Shown: positions 48,099-59,216 of the stretch, piece by piece
Position numbering within the stretch: the stretch's first letter is position 1
How the letters are laid out: the number at the start of each line of letters is the position of its first letter
Assembly: GCF_035083965.1 (NCBI RefSeq)
Contig: NC_089736.1
Location: 4,095,501 to 4,159,500, forward strand
Direction: 5' to 3'
DNA: 64,000 nt
From: Branchiostoma lanceolatum
Lineage: Eukaryota; Chordata; Leptocardii; Amphioxiformes; Branchiostomatidae
Program-made: the position numbers and the translations under genes
Notes under the pieces: model-generated
Told to the model about the DNA's origin: nothing
The model's input: the letters and a program-made list of their open reading frames with translations, nothing else
Databases searched by the model: none

Positions 48099-51000
48099 GC
48101 ACTGCATCCAGTATACATGTACACGTATCGTGTATGATACTGTTGCACTGGGAATCAGTTTTGGTATCTCACTGGAGTTTTCTCTGCCACCCGTGACCTA
48201 TTCCGGCATTTTCCTTCCCTCAAGTAAGCCTCTTTCGATAATTATGTTGCTGCACTATCCCCAATGGAAGCCTCTTATGATCAAGTTTTAGAGTCTGTAG
48301 TATCATCCATTTCCCTATTAGAGCCTCTCATCATATCCTCCCCAAAGAGAGCCTTCAACTATCTGCACAATCATATGAATTCTTTTCACTCTCTCTCTCT
48401 CTCTCTCTGTTCCTAGATTTTAAACCCAGGACTCAGGTGTTTAAACTTTAAGTGTCATTCTAATAGCAAGAAAAAAATCACCTTCCAAATTCCAATAGCA
48501 AGCACCTGTCCCCTGTTCTAGAAGACAAAAAGTTATGGAATGAAAATGTAAACCACAAGGAAGACAGTGCACAAACATATTTTGTTGTTTTTTGTAAGTT
48601 TTATGTCTTAGTTGTGTTTATTAACTGTACCAATTGTACCGTTAACCAGCATTAGATACAACAAAACTAACCGTAACTATGTTTAGAAAAATTTTATTTT
48701 CGAGCAATTAATACTGACACCAATAGTTATTTCCTTCTTTCTTTTGTGAAGGTTTTGTAACATGTTTGAATATTTATTTTCACTGACACTGCCCGTTCTT
48801 TGTTTTCCGTGCTGTGTTGGAACATGTACTATTCAGGCGCTGCCAACATGCCTGAAGCTTCTGGTTGTACAGCAAGGCTGTCCTTCAATGCCACTGGTCA
48901 GTTTTCAGTCACTCACTCAACCAATTAATCAGTATTAGTCTCTATTCACAGTGGCACCAATCACACTGTCATTGATTTAAAGCACAAAGTCTTTAAGCGT
49001 ATTCAATTGCCATAAAGTTATAAAAAAGTTACTACTGTACTGTATCACATACATGTAGGTCTGGATACCCTTAGAGATCAATTGTCATTTCATAAGTTCT
49101 TACAATACAGGTATGTATAGAGAAGATGTTGTACTTCTACTGTCCAAGGATAGCACCTGCCTTGCAACAGCCAGCCCTTGCCTGGACTCAGGGTACCCTT
49201 GCCCCTAACCTCCTTATTTTGTAAGAGAATCCTGCCAATAGCCACACCCCCACCAACCTCCCTACCAACAATTTCCCGTTTTCTGGGGATATCCCAATGC
49301 CAACAGCCCACCCCCCCTCCACTGCCATGTTTTTGAAAGATTCCCCCTTCAGTACCCCTGTGTTATCCCTGCCAACACCCTCCCCCATGTCCAATTGCCC
49401 ATTTCCCTGTTCCATGTAAGTTTCCCTATGTTTATAAAAAATTATTTCAAGGAGTCCAAAACGTAAACCTTTCAAGAGCCTTTTCGTGGTACCATATTTG
49501 CCACCGGAGTCTCATTTATCAAAGATTGCCTTTCCAACAGTGGCCATGTCATATTCATGAGTTTACCCCTCCAACATTGTGATGCGACTTTGTGAGTAAA
49601 CATGGTTGTTTGTTGTTTATTGTTTGTGCAGACAACAGCTCAGGCTTCGTGCTGATGATGTTCAAGCTCCTGGTGCTGTGTGGGATCATCGCCCTTCTGG
49701 CCTCAATGCAGGTAAATATATTGAACATGTATCTACTACTTTATGAACTTCCCAGTTCTTAACATTTCTGCACATTTATCTCTGCATGGAATACTGATAG
49801 TACAAGTACAGGTGGTAGTCTGGTTTATTGTCATTATTAAAAATCTTCCCTGGAATATAATTACAGACATTCACATTTGGTTTAGACTAAGAGTGCTCAA
49901 TTTTTCTTTTTGCTCTAATTACAACTTAATGGCTATAACAATGTGTACAGTAGATATAAGCACACGTTTTGGGTGAGACTGTGATGATTATGGCACTGTT
50001 AAGATTGTCAAGATTTGAAGAATAGTATATATGACATCATACATTAAATTTCATATTGTACATACTTTAGGTGCCTGTAATCTTCTTGAACATGTACGTG
50101 TATATCTGTGTGTGTGTATCACCTGGATGTTGTTTTGGTATTTATCCATGTAACTGCTGTTCCCTCATACAGGTGCTGTTTGAGTCGCTGTTCTCCTGGT
50201 GGCCAGCTGTGCAGCTGTTCCAGCTGGACGGCTCCATTAGAGAGTGGTGGTTCAGGTGGCAGCTGGACAGATATGTAAGTTTTACACATTGTTCTATTGT
50301 GAAGTTTTGACTCTCCATTGGTGTATTCTTTTGTTACCATGATTAGACAATGACATTTCAGGAGTAACACATTTTTTGATGCCCTGCCATGATTACACCA
50401 TAAGTACCAAAGGCACAACATTGGGACCTGTCAAGAATTCAAACTCAGTACCTCCAGTTTTTTAGTCAACAACCCTAGCCACAAGGCCACCATGCCATTT
50501 GTGGCCACTGCAGCAGTGCTGTGCCACCATACCACATGTACATGTACAATGTCAGCACATTATGTCCATGCATCCATTCACTTGCGTGTACAGGGTGTGT
50601 ACATTGTATTTGTATGTGTTTAACATGTATCCATTGTTGAGTATTCAAACATGCAATATACAATTTACTGTTCCATTGTCCATTTGTAGTTCTTTATTTA
50701 GTCTTGCTGATAATGCTATTCCTTGCCCCAGGCGGTGTCCTATGGCATGTTTTTCGCTTTCACGTACCTCGGCCTGAAAAAGCTGCAGATTATCGACGAC
50801 AGTTTCCATGGCAACCTCTTCACCCCTTGTGTGACTTACCTGATCGTGACCCTGTCAGTCTGTATCACACTGGTGAGTATAGCATTGTGTGTTAGATGTT
50901 GTTGAGCTATTTTAAGTACAGTAGTGAAAACAGTTGGGCATACTAGTAAGAGTAAAACATTACATGTATGATAGATTTAGACTTCTTATTTCTCCATTTA

Positions 51001-51831
51001 GAATAGATTAGATTTCCAGTTTTTTATGATGCTTCGGGTGTAAAAATCTATTCTACAATGTAGTTCGGGCACACATTCTTGTATCTAACACCATTTTGTC
51101 CCACTGTTCATTTCCAGGGCTACACTGTATTCATGACCACTTGTAGCAGCAAAGTGGAATGCAACAGACTTCACCCTTATATATCCTTCCTACCAGTAAG
51201 TCTGGTATATTTTGTACATGTTTGCCCTTTTCTGCTGTTTTGTGATTTTCTATCCTAAGGCTTGTAAATAAAAGTGAATTTTTAAAAAAAATCAGTGCTT
51301 GTTCTTCCTTCCCACAGATTACTTCCTTCATCCTTGTAAGAAATGTGCCAGGTTACCTGAGATCACGTTACAGCACATTCTTTGCCTGGTTTGGCAAGAT
51401 TTCTTTAGAGGTAGGTGGGATTCTGCAGTCTTGGTTAACATAGGAGACAAAGATTGAGGAAAAATTAGATATTGAATGTTTTTTTCTTGTGGTAATATAT
51501 TCAAACAGTTAAAGATTATTTTCCATCTGTCTAAACTGTATGTCACAATTTTCTCTCCCAGTTATTTATAGGGCAGTATCACATCTGGCTAGCTGCGGAC
51601 ACCAAAGGCATCCTTGTGGTCATACCAGGGTACCACACCCTCAACATGCTGGTCACTTTCTTCATCTTTGTCTGCGTTGCGCACGAGATCTCAGCAGTGA
51701 CCGGCACGCTGGCCACCACACTCGTTCCCAGGGACTTCCACACTGTGATGCAGAGGCTTATAATGTTTGTACTGTTCCTGTGCGTAATGCTGCTGTACGG
51801 ACACTTTGGGGACAAGATACAGCTGTTCTAG
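39421..51831 (+). CDS. CASD1: Sialic acid O-acetyltransferase CASD1
   Basis: 24 exons: 39421-39553, 41425-41521, 41917-42037, 42428-42472, 42630-42692, 42819-42863, 42975-43026, 43249-43320, 43771-43861, 44289-44394, 44710-44834, 45322-45380, 45678-45795, 45967-46075, 46235-46324, 46996-47115, 47478-47634, 48837-48896, 49632-49711, 50173-50274, 50732-50872, 51118-51195, 51318-51410, 51562-51831. They total 2427 nt, 808 aa (human 797). CASD1 is a Golgi multipass enzyme that transfers acetyl from acetyl-CoA to sialic acid, preferring CMP-Neu5Ac. An N-terminal membrane anchor is followed by a luminal SGNH domain with Ser94 in FVGDSRQRQ and Asp264/His267 in SADGIHLGE. The rest is a polytopic acyltransferase region, including [11 protein letters not shown]-like [15 protein letters not shown] and [10 protein letters not shown], as in vertebrates. 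The donor after exon 13 (GTCCAT) is weak. All phases agree. Confidence 0.97.
39845..39885. mobile_element. 25-bp palindromic mini-insertion with 8-bp target duplication, CASD1 intron 1
   Basis: TCACAGCA occurs at 39845-39852 and again at 39878-39885. Between them lie 25 bases (39853-39877) reading AATTGAGGTTA, then TTT, then AACCTCCTTGG. It is the same family as the insertion at 24401-24424, at a different target. Confidence 0.78.
40071..40107. repeat. (GTCT)n(GTTT)n microsatellite
   Basis: Tetranucleotide run in CASD1 intron 1, five GTCT-type units followed by about four GTTT units. Confidence 0.95.
41681..41817. mobile_element. Foldback transposon (121 bp) with 8-bp target duplication, CASD1 intron 2
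   Basis: Positions 41689-41809 are an imperfect palindrome with ends TAGCCTGGAGTCCA and TGGATTCCAGGCTA and inner GGTCGCTACC / GCTCCGCTGC repeats. It is flanked by identical AACCAATC octamers (41681-41688 and 41810-41817). This is a non-autonomous hAT-like foldback, a different family from the one at 17136. Confidence 0.88.
47761..47800 (-). ncRNA. Candidate hammerhead ribozyme core (Penelope-like element remnant)
   Basis: On the minus strand the order is CTGAGGA (47796-47790, matching the invariant CUGANGA), a 6-bp stem II (GGTGAC / GTCACC) with a small loop, GAAA (47771-47768) and GTC. That is a hammerhead catalytic core with a very short stem III, the form reported for Penelope-like retroelements. 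Stem I is weak by eye. It lies in the CASD1 intron after exon 17, in reverse orientation to the gene, next to an A-rich tract. Confidence 0.55.
48043..48098. repeat. (TG)n microsatellite
   Basis: About 56 bases of nearly pure TG with a few interruptions, in a CASD1 intron. Confidence 0.95.
48837..48896 (+). other. CASD1: CASD1 exon 18, probable optional cassette
   Basis: 60-nt exon, phase 1 at both ends, encoding 20 residues (AANMPEASG ... RLSFNAT) that fall between transmembrane segments. Human CASD1 has no matching insert at this point. Skipping it leaves the frame intact. Splice sites are TTCAG and GTCAGT. Confidence 0.65.
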
Positions 51832-52560
51832 TGAAGTCGTGCTGTTCTTTCTTCAATCTGACATGCTGTACATATACTTCAAGGACAAGCTTCTAGCTGT
51901 ACAGACACTTCAAAGACAATAGCTTCTAGCTGTATACACACTTCAAAAGACAAGCTTTATATACAGCTGTACAGTCACATTGAAGACACTCATGCCTCAG
52001 CTATAGAGTCATTTCTTCTAAGACAAGCTACAACTGCTCTTCTTCTGTTGAGGTCCACTATAAGAAAACGTTTAGCTGTTCATCAGGTCAATTGAAAGAT
52101 AGGATACAGCAGTGCTAGTGCTGTTCCCTGGGTCAACTGCAAGGTATATCAGTTACATCTGGTGTAGTGCTGTCCCAAGGTCAGTGTTGCTGTACAAATA
52201 CTTAGAAAATAGACAGCAGCACTAGAACTCCTGCAGCTCTAGTGCTGTTCCAGGGGTCAATTGAAAGATGGCATAAAGCAGTTCTAGTGTTGCCCCCTGT
52301 GTCAACTGCTGATGTAGTGCTGTTCCAAGGTCAGTGCTGCTGTACAATACACCTGTAGCTCTGGTGCTGTCCCATGGGTCCATTTGAAGATTGGTCACAG
52401 CTATTCTATGTGCAAATTGGAGATAACAAGAAGGTTTTGGCTGTTCCAGGGATCAGTTGGAAGCTAGATTACTACTATAGCTGGAGTAGTGCTGTTCCTA
52501 GGGTAGTACTGATGTACAAACAACACTCAACAGGGAGATAGGTTACAACTATTGGTACTT
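51793..52560. repeat. Degenerate minisatellite in the CASD1 3' UTR, first unit inside the coding end
   Basis: The last coding 39 bases (51793-51831, CTGTACGGACACTTTGGGG... to the TAG) are echoed by diverged copies at 51866, 51897 and onward, each with CTGTAC, ACTTC, GACAAG and TTCTAG-like blocks in the same order. From about 52100 a second array with GTGCTGTTCC and GGTCAACTG blocks continues to about 52560. Confidence 0.65.
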
Positions 52561-52953
52561 AATTTGTGGTGCTGCTTTGTGAAACAGTATAGTAAGATTT
52601 ATTATAACTTGCAGCACTACTTGTATACTCCTGCACTTATTTCTTCAGAAGTTGGAGCAATGTTAGAACTTTGTGTTGTTTCCAGGTTTTTGCTGCTGTA
52701 TGAAAAGTGGGAAGATATGTTACAACTGTACCAGTCCTGTATATTTGTCCTGTACAATACATGTGTACATGTAATGGGTGCTGCTATAAGCTGTAGGCCA
52801 CATTTATATGTTACAAAGGCTCTACAATGGAGGGAAGATTCAAAAATCAAGCTATAACAGCTTAATGGACCCTAGCACATGTACAGGCACCAGCAGTCAA
52901 GTCAGTTATAAAAGTTCATATAATTTATTGTCGTATAGACGTTTGAGAGTCAA

Positions 52954-52959
52954 AATAAA
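52954..52959 (+). terminator. Likely CASD1 polyadenylation signal
   Basis: AATAAA followed by a GT-rich stretch. It would give a 3' UTR of about 1.1 kb. Confidence 0.4.
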
Positions 52960-54554
52960 GTGGTATGGGATTCAGAATCAGTTATGAATATACCAATGCA
53001 ATTTGTTGCCTTTTGTGATATGCCTAGGTTTGTGAGTGCCACTTTTCAAGTGGCAGTTCCAAGAGATTAAGATATTATATACGTCTTGTAAAATAGGTTT
53101 TCTGTGTTGTTTCTTTGTCTTATAGGGTTGATAATATTCTGCCGCCTGACTTTATTCCTGGTGCAGGTTTGGCACCCTCAGGATTTTGAGATTTGATTGA
53201 CACCAATGATAAATGTTATGGGGTTGTATAGTTTATTTATGTGTATGATATTATATATATGGTGCCTATATGTAAAGGTATGAGTTCTACCTAGCAAACT
53301 GGTGTATTTATGTGTGTATGTTGTTAGACTGTAAGGTGGAAGAAATATGTTTATGTGCAGCTATGACTATGTAGATTCATGTATGTATATACATGTACAA
53401 TGTACTTAATATGATCAGATCACTAGTGAATCTTGTGTGAACAATCAGGATGTTGTACACAGGTTGTGAGCTACATAATGTGAACAATGCTGTCAAGTGT
53501 GAATACACAAGAATATGTAACTGATCTTGCAAAGAACAGAAACACAGTCTACTTCATTTCTGGAAAACAGTCTTTATTCTTTCTTCGTGTGACACATATT
53601 TGCTAGCGATTACTGTAAATGCATTTAAGTTCTCATGGTTTTTGTTTCGCGCTAAGGCAAAAATGTAGTGCTCACCATGGTTTTAAGTTTGCGGCAGCAC
53701 TATTGTCACATACTGCTACATTATTTGATAAGTATGTTTGCGGTGGTTTTAAGTTTGTGGTGGAACGGTCACCGCGAAAACCGTGAACATAAAACCACCG
53801 CGAACATTTCTGCATTTACAGTACTCTGCTAGCTTGGTTTACACATAATTTTGGAGTGTTTTGTGTATGTTGATTCGTCATCCTTGATTTCATCCGTTGT
53901 TTTGAGAGCCCCTAAGCACCTTTTTTATTTTTAAAACGAACGAGAATTGATGCGGATGTCATCCATACAATCGACTCAACGTGGCCTTTCTTCAGCATAA
54001 GGTTTCCTTCTGAAAAGCAATTCCCATGGCTCTTTCGGAATATAAAAAAACATGAACCTACCTAGATTGGACTTATCAATTGTACGTAATGGCAACTGGC
54101 AACTTTCTAAACAAGAAACTTTGTGAACAAGAAACATTTATTTCAGTACTCACACACTATAAAAAGATTGACAACAAACGCAGAACCAACTTCGCACCAC
54201 ATATATTATGAATACTGATGAGGTAAAAGAAAACAGGTTGTGTGAATTACAACCTTGTTTTATCTTGTTTTTTTGCGACTGTTAAACACTAACAGATGCA
54301 ATCGACTATACACAACTGCATATGGAAGGTAAAGGAACAACCATACATATTTTTTGTCTATGTACAAAAGCAATAAAACTGTAAATTGTGTCCTCTTAGA
54401 ACAAAACTTTCCTTAAAATCCACAGCTAACAGTATTTTTCTTACTAGAATATCAACTTCTGCACCATAGAAGCAAATCTAAAATAGGTTGTCGAAAACGC
54501 AACATAAACATACACAGGTCTTATAAAGACGTTTTATGTTAGGTTTCCCATAAA
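52960..54554. other. Intergenic between convergent CASD1 and SETD4
   Basis: No supportable exon. It contains the 3' UTR of SETD4 on the minus strand and the MITE at 53611-53823. Confidence 0.4.
53611..53823. mobile_element. MITE with TACTGTAAATGCA terminal repeats
   Basis: The left end TACTGTAAATGCA (53611-53623) and right end TGCATTTACAGTA (53811-53823) are exact inverted repeats. Inside are two GGTTTTAAGTTTG direct repeats and CGCGAAAACCGTGAAC-type sequence. If the outer TA is the target duplication, this is a TA-targeting element. No coding capacity. Confidence 0.8.
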
Positions 54555-57500
54555 TTACTCATGCCTCTCGTTATTCAGGCTTTTGAGGCCCTTTTGAAGA
54601 ATTTTCTTCTCTTCGTTTCTCATGGCCACCACAAGGTGTCGGACGGGAGTGTTGGACTCCCGTAGGATAGCCTCGTCATCCTGAAAGCAAAGGAACGTTG
54701 TAGCCATAAAACATGTTGTACTGTCATCTTAACCTAGCTTGTCCTGTTTGAAGCCTATATATAGGCTCTCTCTCTCTCTATACATAGCCTGTATGTTGGT
54801 CCCGTGTATATGTACGGGTTGGGGGTATTTTTAAGCTGAACGCATCACACTGCAGCGAAACGCACCGTATACGGAAGTAACTATGCCACCGCAGCGCAGA
54901 AAATGTCAAGGGAAAATGACCTGATTAATCATTAAGAAATCAAAATAATGAAATATACTGCGTAAAAAACGTCAGCAGGACAAGGGTTAACATTTTGTCA
55001 TGTTTGTGGAAGGGACACAGCTGAAGCTCAGTCATACAAACAGAGTGTGTGTAAATCTAACTGTCGGAAGAACAAGACTAAAGTTCTTGTCTTTCAACTC
55101 CGGGATCAGCTGAGCGTTTTTGGTCAAAGGAAAGTATTTCAGCACCAAGGACAGGTTGCAGCTGCACTAACACTGGCTGTTTTCGGAGCGTCTCCGAATC
55201 GACTTTGAGCCACGCTGAGTCAAAAGGTCGACTCAAAAACGTGTGTGTAAACCGGGCCAATGATCATATGAGATTGGTACTTTGCAACTTAAATGAATGA
55301 TTAACACTCAGCACTCACACGTCTGTCAGTTGCATACATTGATCTAAAACTTGAGAAGTATGCCTTAGCAACCCCGCTTATGATTTCGCATCACCAGATC
55401 CAGGGTGATAAAAACGCTATTCTATGAAAGCCATCGCTCCTTTGGAATACAAAATTCATCAAATTTCAATCGAAATTGTACAGCAGATAGACGAACTCGA
55501 GCACGACACAGTGTATAGTGGATGGCTTACCATTATTCCGTATGACAGAAGCCGTCTCTCCAGTAATTCCCGCGCTAGGCTCCTGGCCTGAACGGCTACC
55601 GGATGGTCCCACGGGAGGTCATCCGCTAGGACTTTCTTAAATAAAGGTCTGGGGGAAATCATCATAGCTATTTAGAAGATTTCAACATTTGTAATTAAAG
55701 CAAAATCTTACAGAAAGTATAGCATTGATTGCTTATGACGCAATTTGTTTTTTGCATTTTCATGAAATCAGGTATTGTTTGTTAAAACAAAAGCGAACGT
55801 AAAAAACAACGTCACTGACGTAAATATAGGACAAAAGCGAACGTAAACAAGAACGTGAATAACGTATATAGGACTGACCTGTCTTCTGAGTCACAGACAA
55901 GGATCCTCATGACAGTCATGAGCGTCCTGGACACCCCACGGTAGTCACAGGTCAGGTCGCTGGGAACGGGTAAACAACGGGACAGTTATTAAGAACGGCC
56001 TACAGACAAAAGCGCCATCAGTAGAATCTCTTTTAAAAATACTTTCTGTACTTAAACTTTTGTTATTCGACACATTTAACAGAGGAAACAAAGAAAAGGA
56101 TTTCTTGTTCATGGTGTTCGTGATCTTGTGCTTTTTAGTAACAGCTGTTCTTTACAACTACAAGATGGCTCAGGTGCTAAAGCACTGTTAAGGTTGGCGA
56201 GCATAGTTATTACTTACTTAGACAGAAATTTTATTACTCCAACTATGAGTTCATAAACCGTACAAGTAAAACATTTCTGTAAAACAATCCGAAAGTCTTG
56301 ATTAAATAAGAAATTATATGACTGTTAGAAGTAATCTAATGAGGTTTTGATTAACTTTGGAGAGAAGTAAAATGTACCTTGCCGTATATTTTGTGGCGAT
56401 GAGAAGTACTTTTCTCCTCCGGAATTTTGGATCTTCTTCTTCGACGAAGGGCATCAACTCTAAAATTCCGATGATATCTTTAACTGGAAAATATGATTGT
56501 CTTAATTAGTTTCTGCACAAACCTTCAAACCGGACACGAGGAAAACGTAAAGATATACAGACATCTGATGAAGTCTTACGTCTGAAGACTTACCGAGGAA
56601 GAACTTGATTAGGTCTAGATGGTTGTCGGGGAGAACAAAGCCGTAGTTCAGGAGTAAGGTCTGGTTATCCGCCCGGCGGTAGCAGAACAAGACCTGGTCA
56701 CCCCTTCCGTAGTCTTCCTCCGCCGTCACCGTATAAAAGTAGTTCCCGGCTTTACAGGATTTCTTGATCAACAAACCAGTCTGGAGAGAAAGAGACGATG
56801 TTCTTACAAATTATAAAATTCGTTTTAGAAATATGGAAATGTATGCCAGTGCGAAAAAACTCTGTTCAAAATTGTTATTTCTGCCATGCTAAATAGAATA
56901 ATTTTGTTATTGTTTTCACGTAAAATTAATGACAGAATGGCCATCTTATGGACCACCTCTAAGGGCACATCCAATCGACCAATAATAAAACCGCTTACCC
57001 GGGCACTGTGGGAGTGGTTCAGTAGATCTACCATGGGAACGAGAGAGGTGACGCCCAAGCCGCTCTTGTCCAGGTTCCTGAGGACGGTGCTGCCCTTGTC
57101 GTCCACGTACAGAGATCGGGTCTTCACTGTGCACCACGCCCATCTAGAACAGACAGCTTGTATTCATAAAAAATATAGAAGAAACCTTGCCGCTCAATAA
57201 AACTCGGTTGACGCCATTGAAAGTCTTCGAATTCGTCCTTCTAATTTGTCCCTGTGCACTTAGCACTTCTAGCTCCTTTCTGTGCATATTCCCCATTGCC
57301 TGGTACCTGGTCGACACTTTCGATGTGTTTTTTTTAAAATATTATTAGAATTACATAAAGAAGAAGGAAACTGTCACCTGAAAGCGTCAAATGTGAAGAT
57401 GTCTTCCCATTCGGGCAACAGCGGCTCAAGACTTGGAAAGAAAGGCTTCAGTTCTTCAAAACTCTTGATACATTCCTGCTTCTTGGCTTTGACGTTAGCT

Positions 57501-59216
57501 CTTAGAGAATGAGGAAGGTAAAGAAAATCCTCTTCGCTGAAGTAAACCGGATGCGTGTACTCTTCTGGAAGAACGTCCAAATATGGTTTCCAGAAGGAGG
57601 TATCGCCCAGGTGTTTCTGATAAATGAGGAAGGTGGTTATTGCCTGGATGGTAGATAGCTGCGGTTCCGCACTGAAGTTCGGGGAACAAGAACACAGGCA
57701 TTAAAGCAAGATAAAGAAAAAAGGATCAACGGCTTTAGAAATTAAAAAAAAAACACCGAACGAATCTAGACGACAAGAGAAAATAAAAGAAACAAGAACG
57801 CTTGGCGTTTTTCTTTTCACCGTTTTCAACAACGGAAGTGCGATACAGGGTTGATTGTTTTTCTTGAAACAGTCCTTGCTCCGAAAAGCTATTAAAATAG
57901 ACTTACTTTTCTATGTAGGGTCCCAGGACCGAGTCTAGAACCGTCTTAGTGCTGAGTATCAAATGTTCAGGCATCTTCATCATTGTCTGTCCTCGCTAGG
58001 ATATAGAATAATGCACATTTACAATCTATAATTTCTGTTCTGTACTGGCCTCAAAGTAGACTACGCAGAATCTTGTGTTTTACGCTTAAATTGATAATAG
58101 GAAGTGGTAGACAGAAAACAATAACCAACACATGCTGCCAAAAGACATACCAAACTAGCAAGACCTCCAGCCGCCATAATACGTCTATTTGAGGATCAGT
58201 ATCCTTGAACATGTAACTTAATTCTGGATGGTAAGAAAACAGAAATAGAAAGAAGATTGAAGTAGGGATTGAAGAACTAAAAAGAATTACCTTAATTCTC
58301 CGTGGTACCATCAGACCGCGTCCGGTATCTTAGAAGAAGAAAAAAGACACATACTGTCAGTAAAACGCACAGTTGCTTATACGTGTTTTTTTTTCAATAA
58401 TAAAGGCAACATTGAAAAAGACTGAACTACCTGGGAAGAGGGCGGGACGCAGAAAGAAGCCATTGAAACCGTTTTTCTTCAGGAACCGGAAGAACCGTAT
58501 GTAGTGTTCCTCGTGAGCAAGAGAAACTGTAGAACAATAACAAAGGCTCAGGTCAATCATCAAACAGTGGGACAAAGTCAGTCACATTTGTTTGTTTGTT
58601 TTTCAGCTTTTTCTCACTAATGGTAACCTATAATCATGTTCAAAGACCGTAAAATCATTCCGAATATTGCTATAACCGCACTATAGCTATGATATTTAAA
58701 AATCTTCATCGCTCCAATGGATAACAACAAAATTAAAGTTTACATGAATCGCCATCTCACAAGTAAAGTTCTCAAGGAGTCAGTAACCTATTGGTATGAT
58801 TTATTGCTATTCTAAGCGGTGTATGATATATGATATATCGAAGGTTACATACTTGGTCAACAGCGTAACGATTTATCAATGTCATATCGAGCATAGCAAG
58901 TACTGCGTCTGTTTATTTTGGGCGTGACGGTGTTTGAAAGTAAAACGGGCTACATATCTTTTTGAATCTATGACTTTAGGACGCAGGTCGCGGAATAGCA
59001 ATAGCTTTTTCTATCTCAGATAACGATGACTATATATACCAGTTTACAACATCACTGTGAAAAATTGCTGATCACATACACTAAACATATATGCATATGA
59101 TAATTATTGGTATCAACCCAAAACAAACATTTCATGGCATATGAAAACTTACCTGGTCTATTTTCATTTCTACGCTGCCTTCTGCGTCTCCAAGTGCGAC
59201 CCCGCTTTCCTGCCAT
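54555..59216 (-). CDS. SETD4: SET-domain protein lysine methyltransferase SETD4
   Basis: Eleven exons on the minus strand: 59216-59153, 58526-58431, 58328-58291, 57995-57907, 57671-57378, 57143-56999, 56780-56594, 56483-56378, 55959-55879, 55648-55531, 54680-54555. They total 1344 nt, 447 aa (human 440), all phases consistent. SETD4 belongs to the Rubisco-LSMT-like SET family, using S-adenosylmethionine to methylate lysine. Visible features: basic N-terminus (MAGKRGRTWRRRR, like human), the SAM-binding TGRGLM loop in exon 3, a family-typical inserted region (SFWKPYLDVLPE), LLNHS at 234-238, and DNQTLLLNYGF with catalytic Tyr288. The helical C-terminal substrate-binding domain ends NERHE. It is head-to-head with UBA5. 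Assignment to SETD4 rather than SETD3 or SETD6 rests on the N-terminus and on WAWCTVKTRS matching human WAWCTVNTRA. Confidence 0.94.
55180..55259. repeat. MITE fragment in a SETD4 intron
   Basis: On the minus strand it reads GGCCCGGTTTACACACACG then TTTTTGAGTCGACCTTTTG, the same arrangement as the element at 29951-30041. Only one end is clear. Confidence 0.45.
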
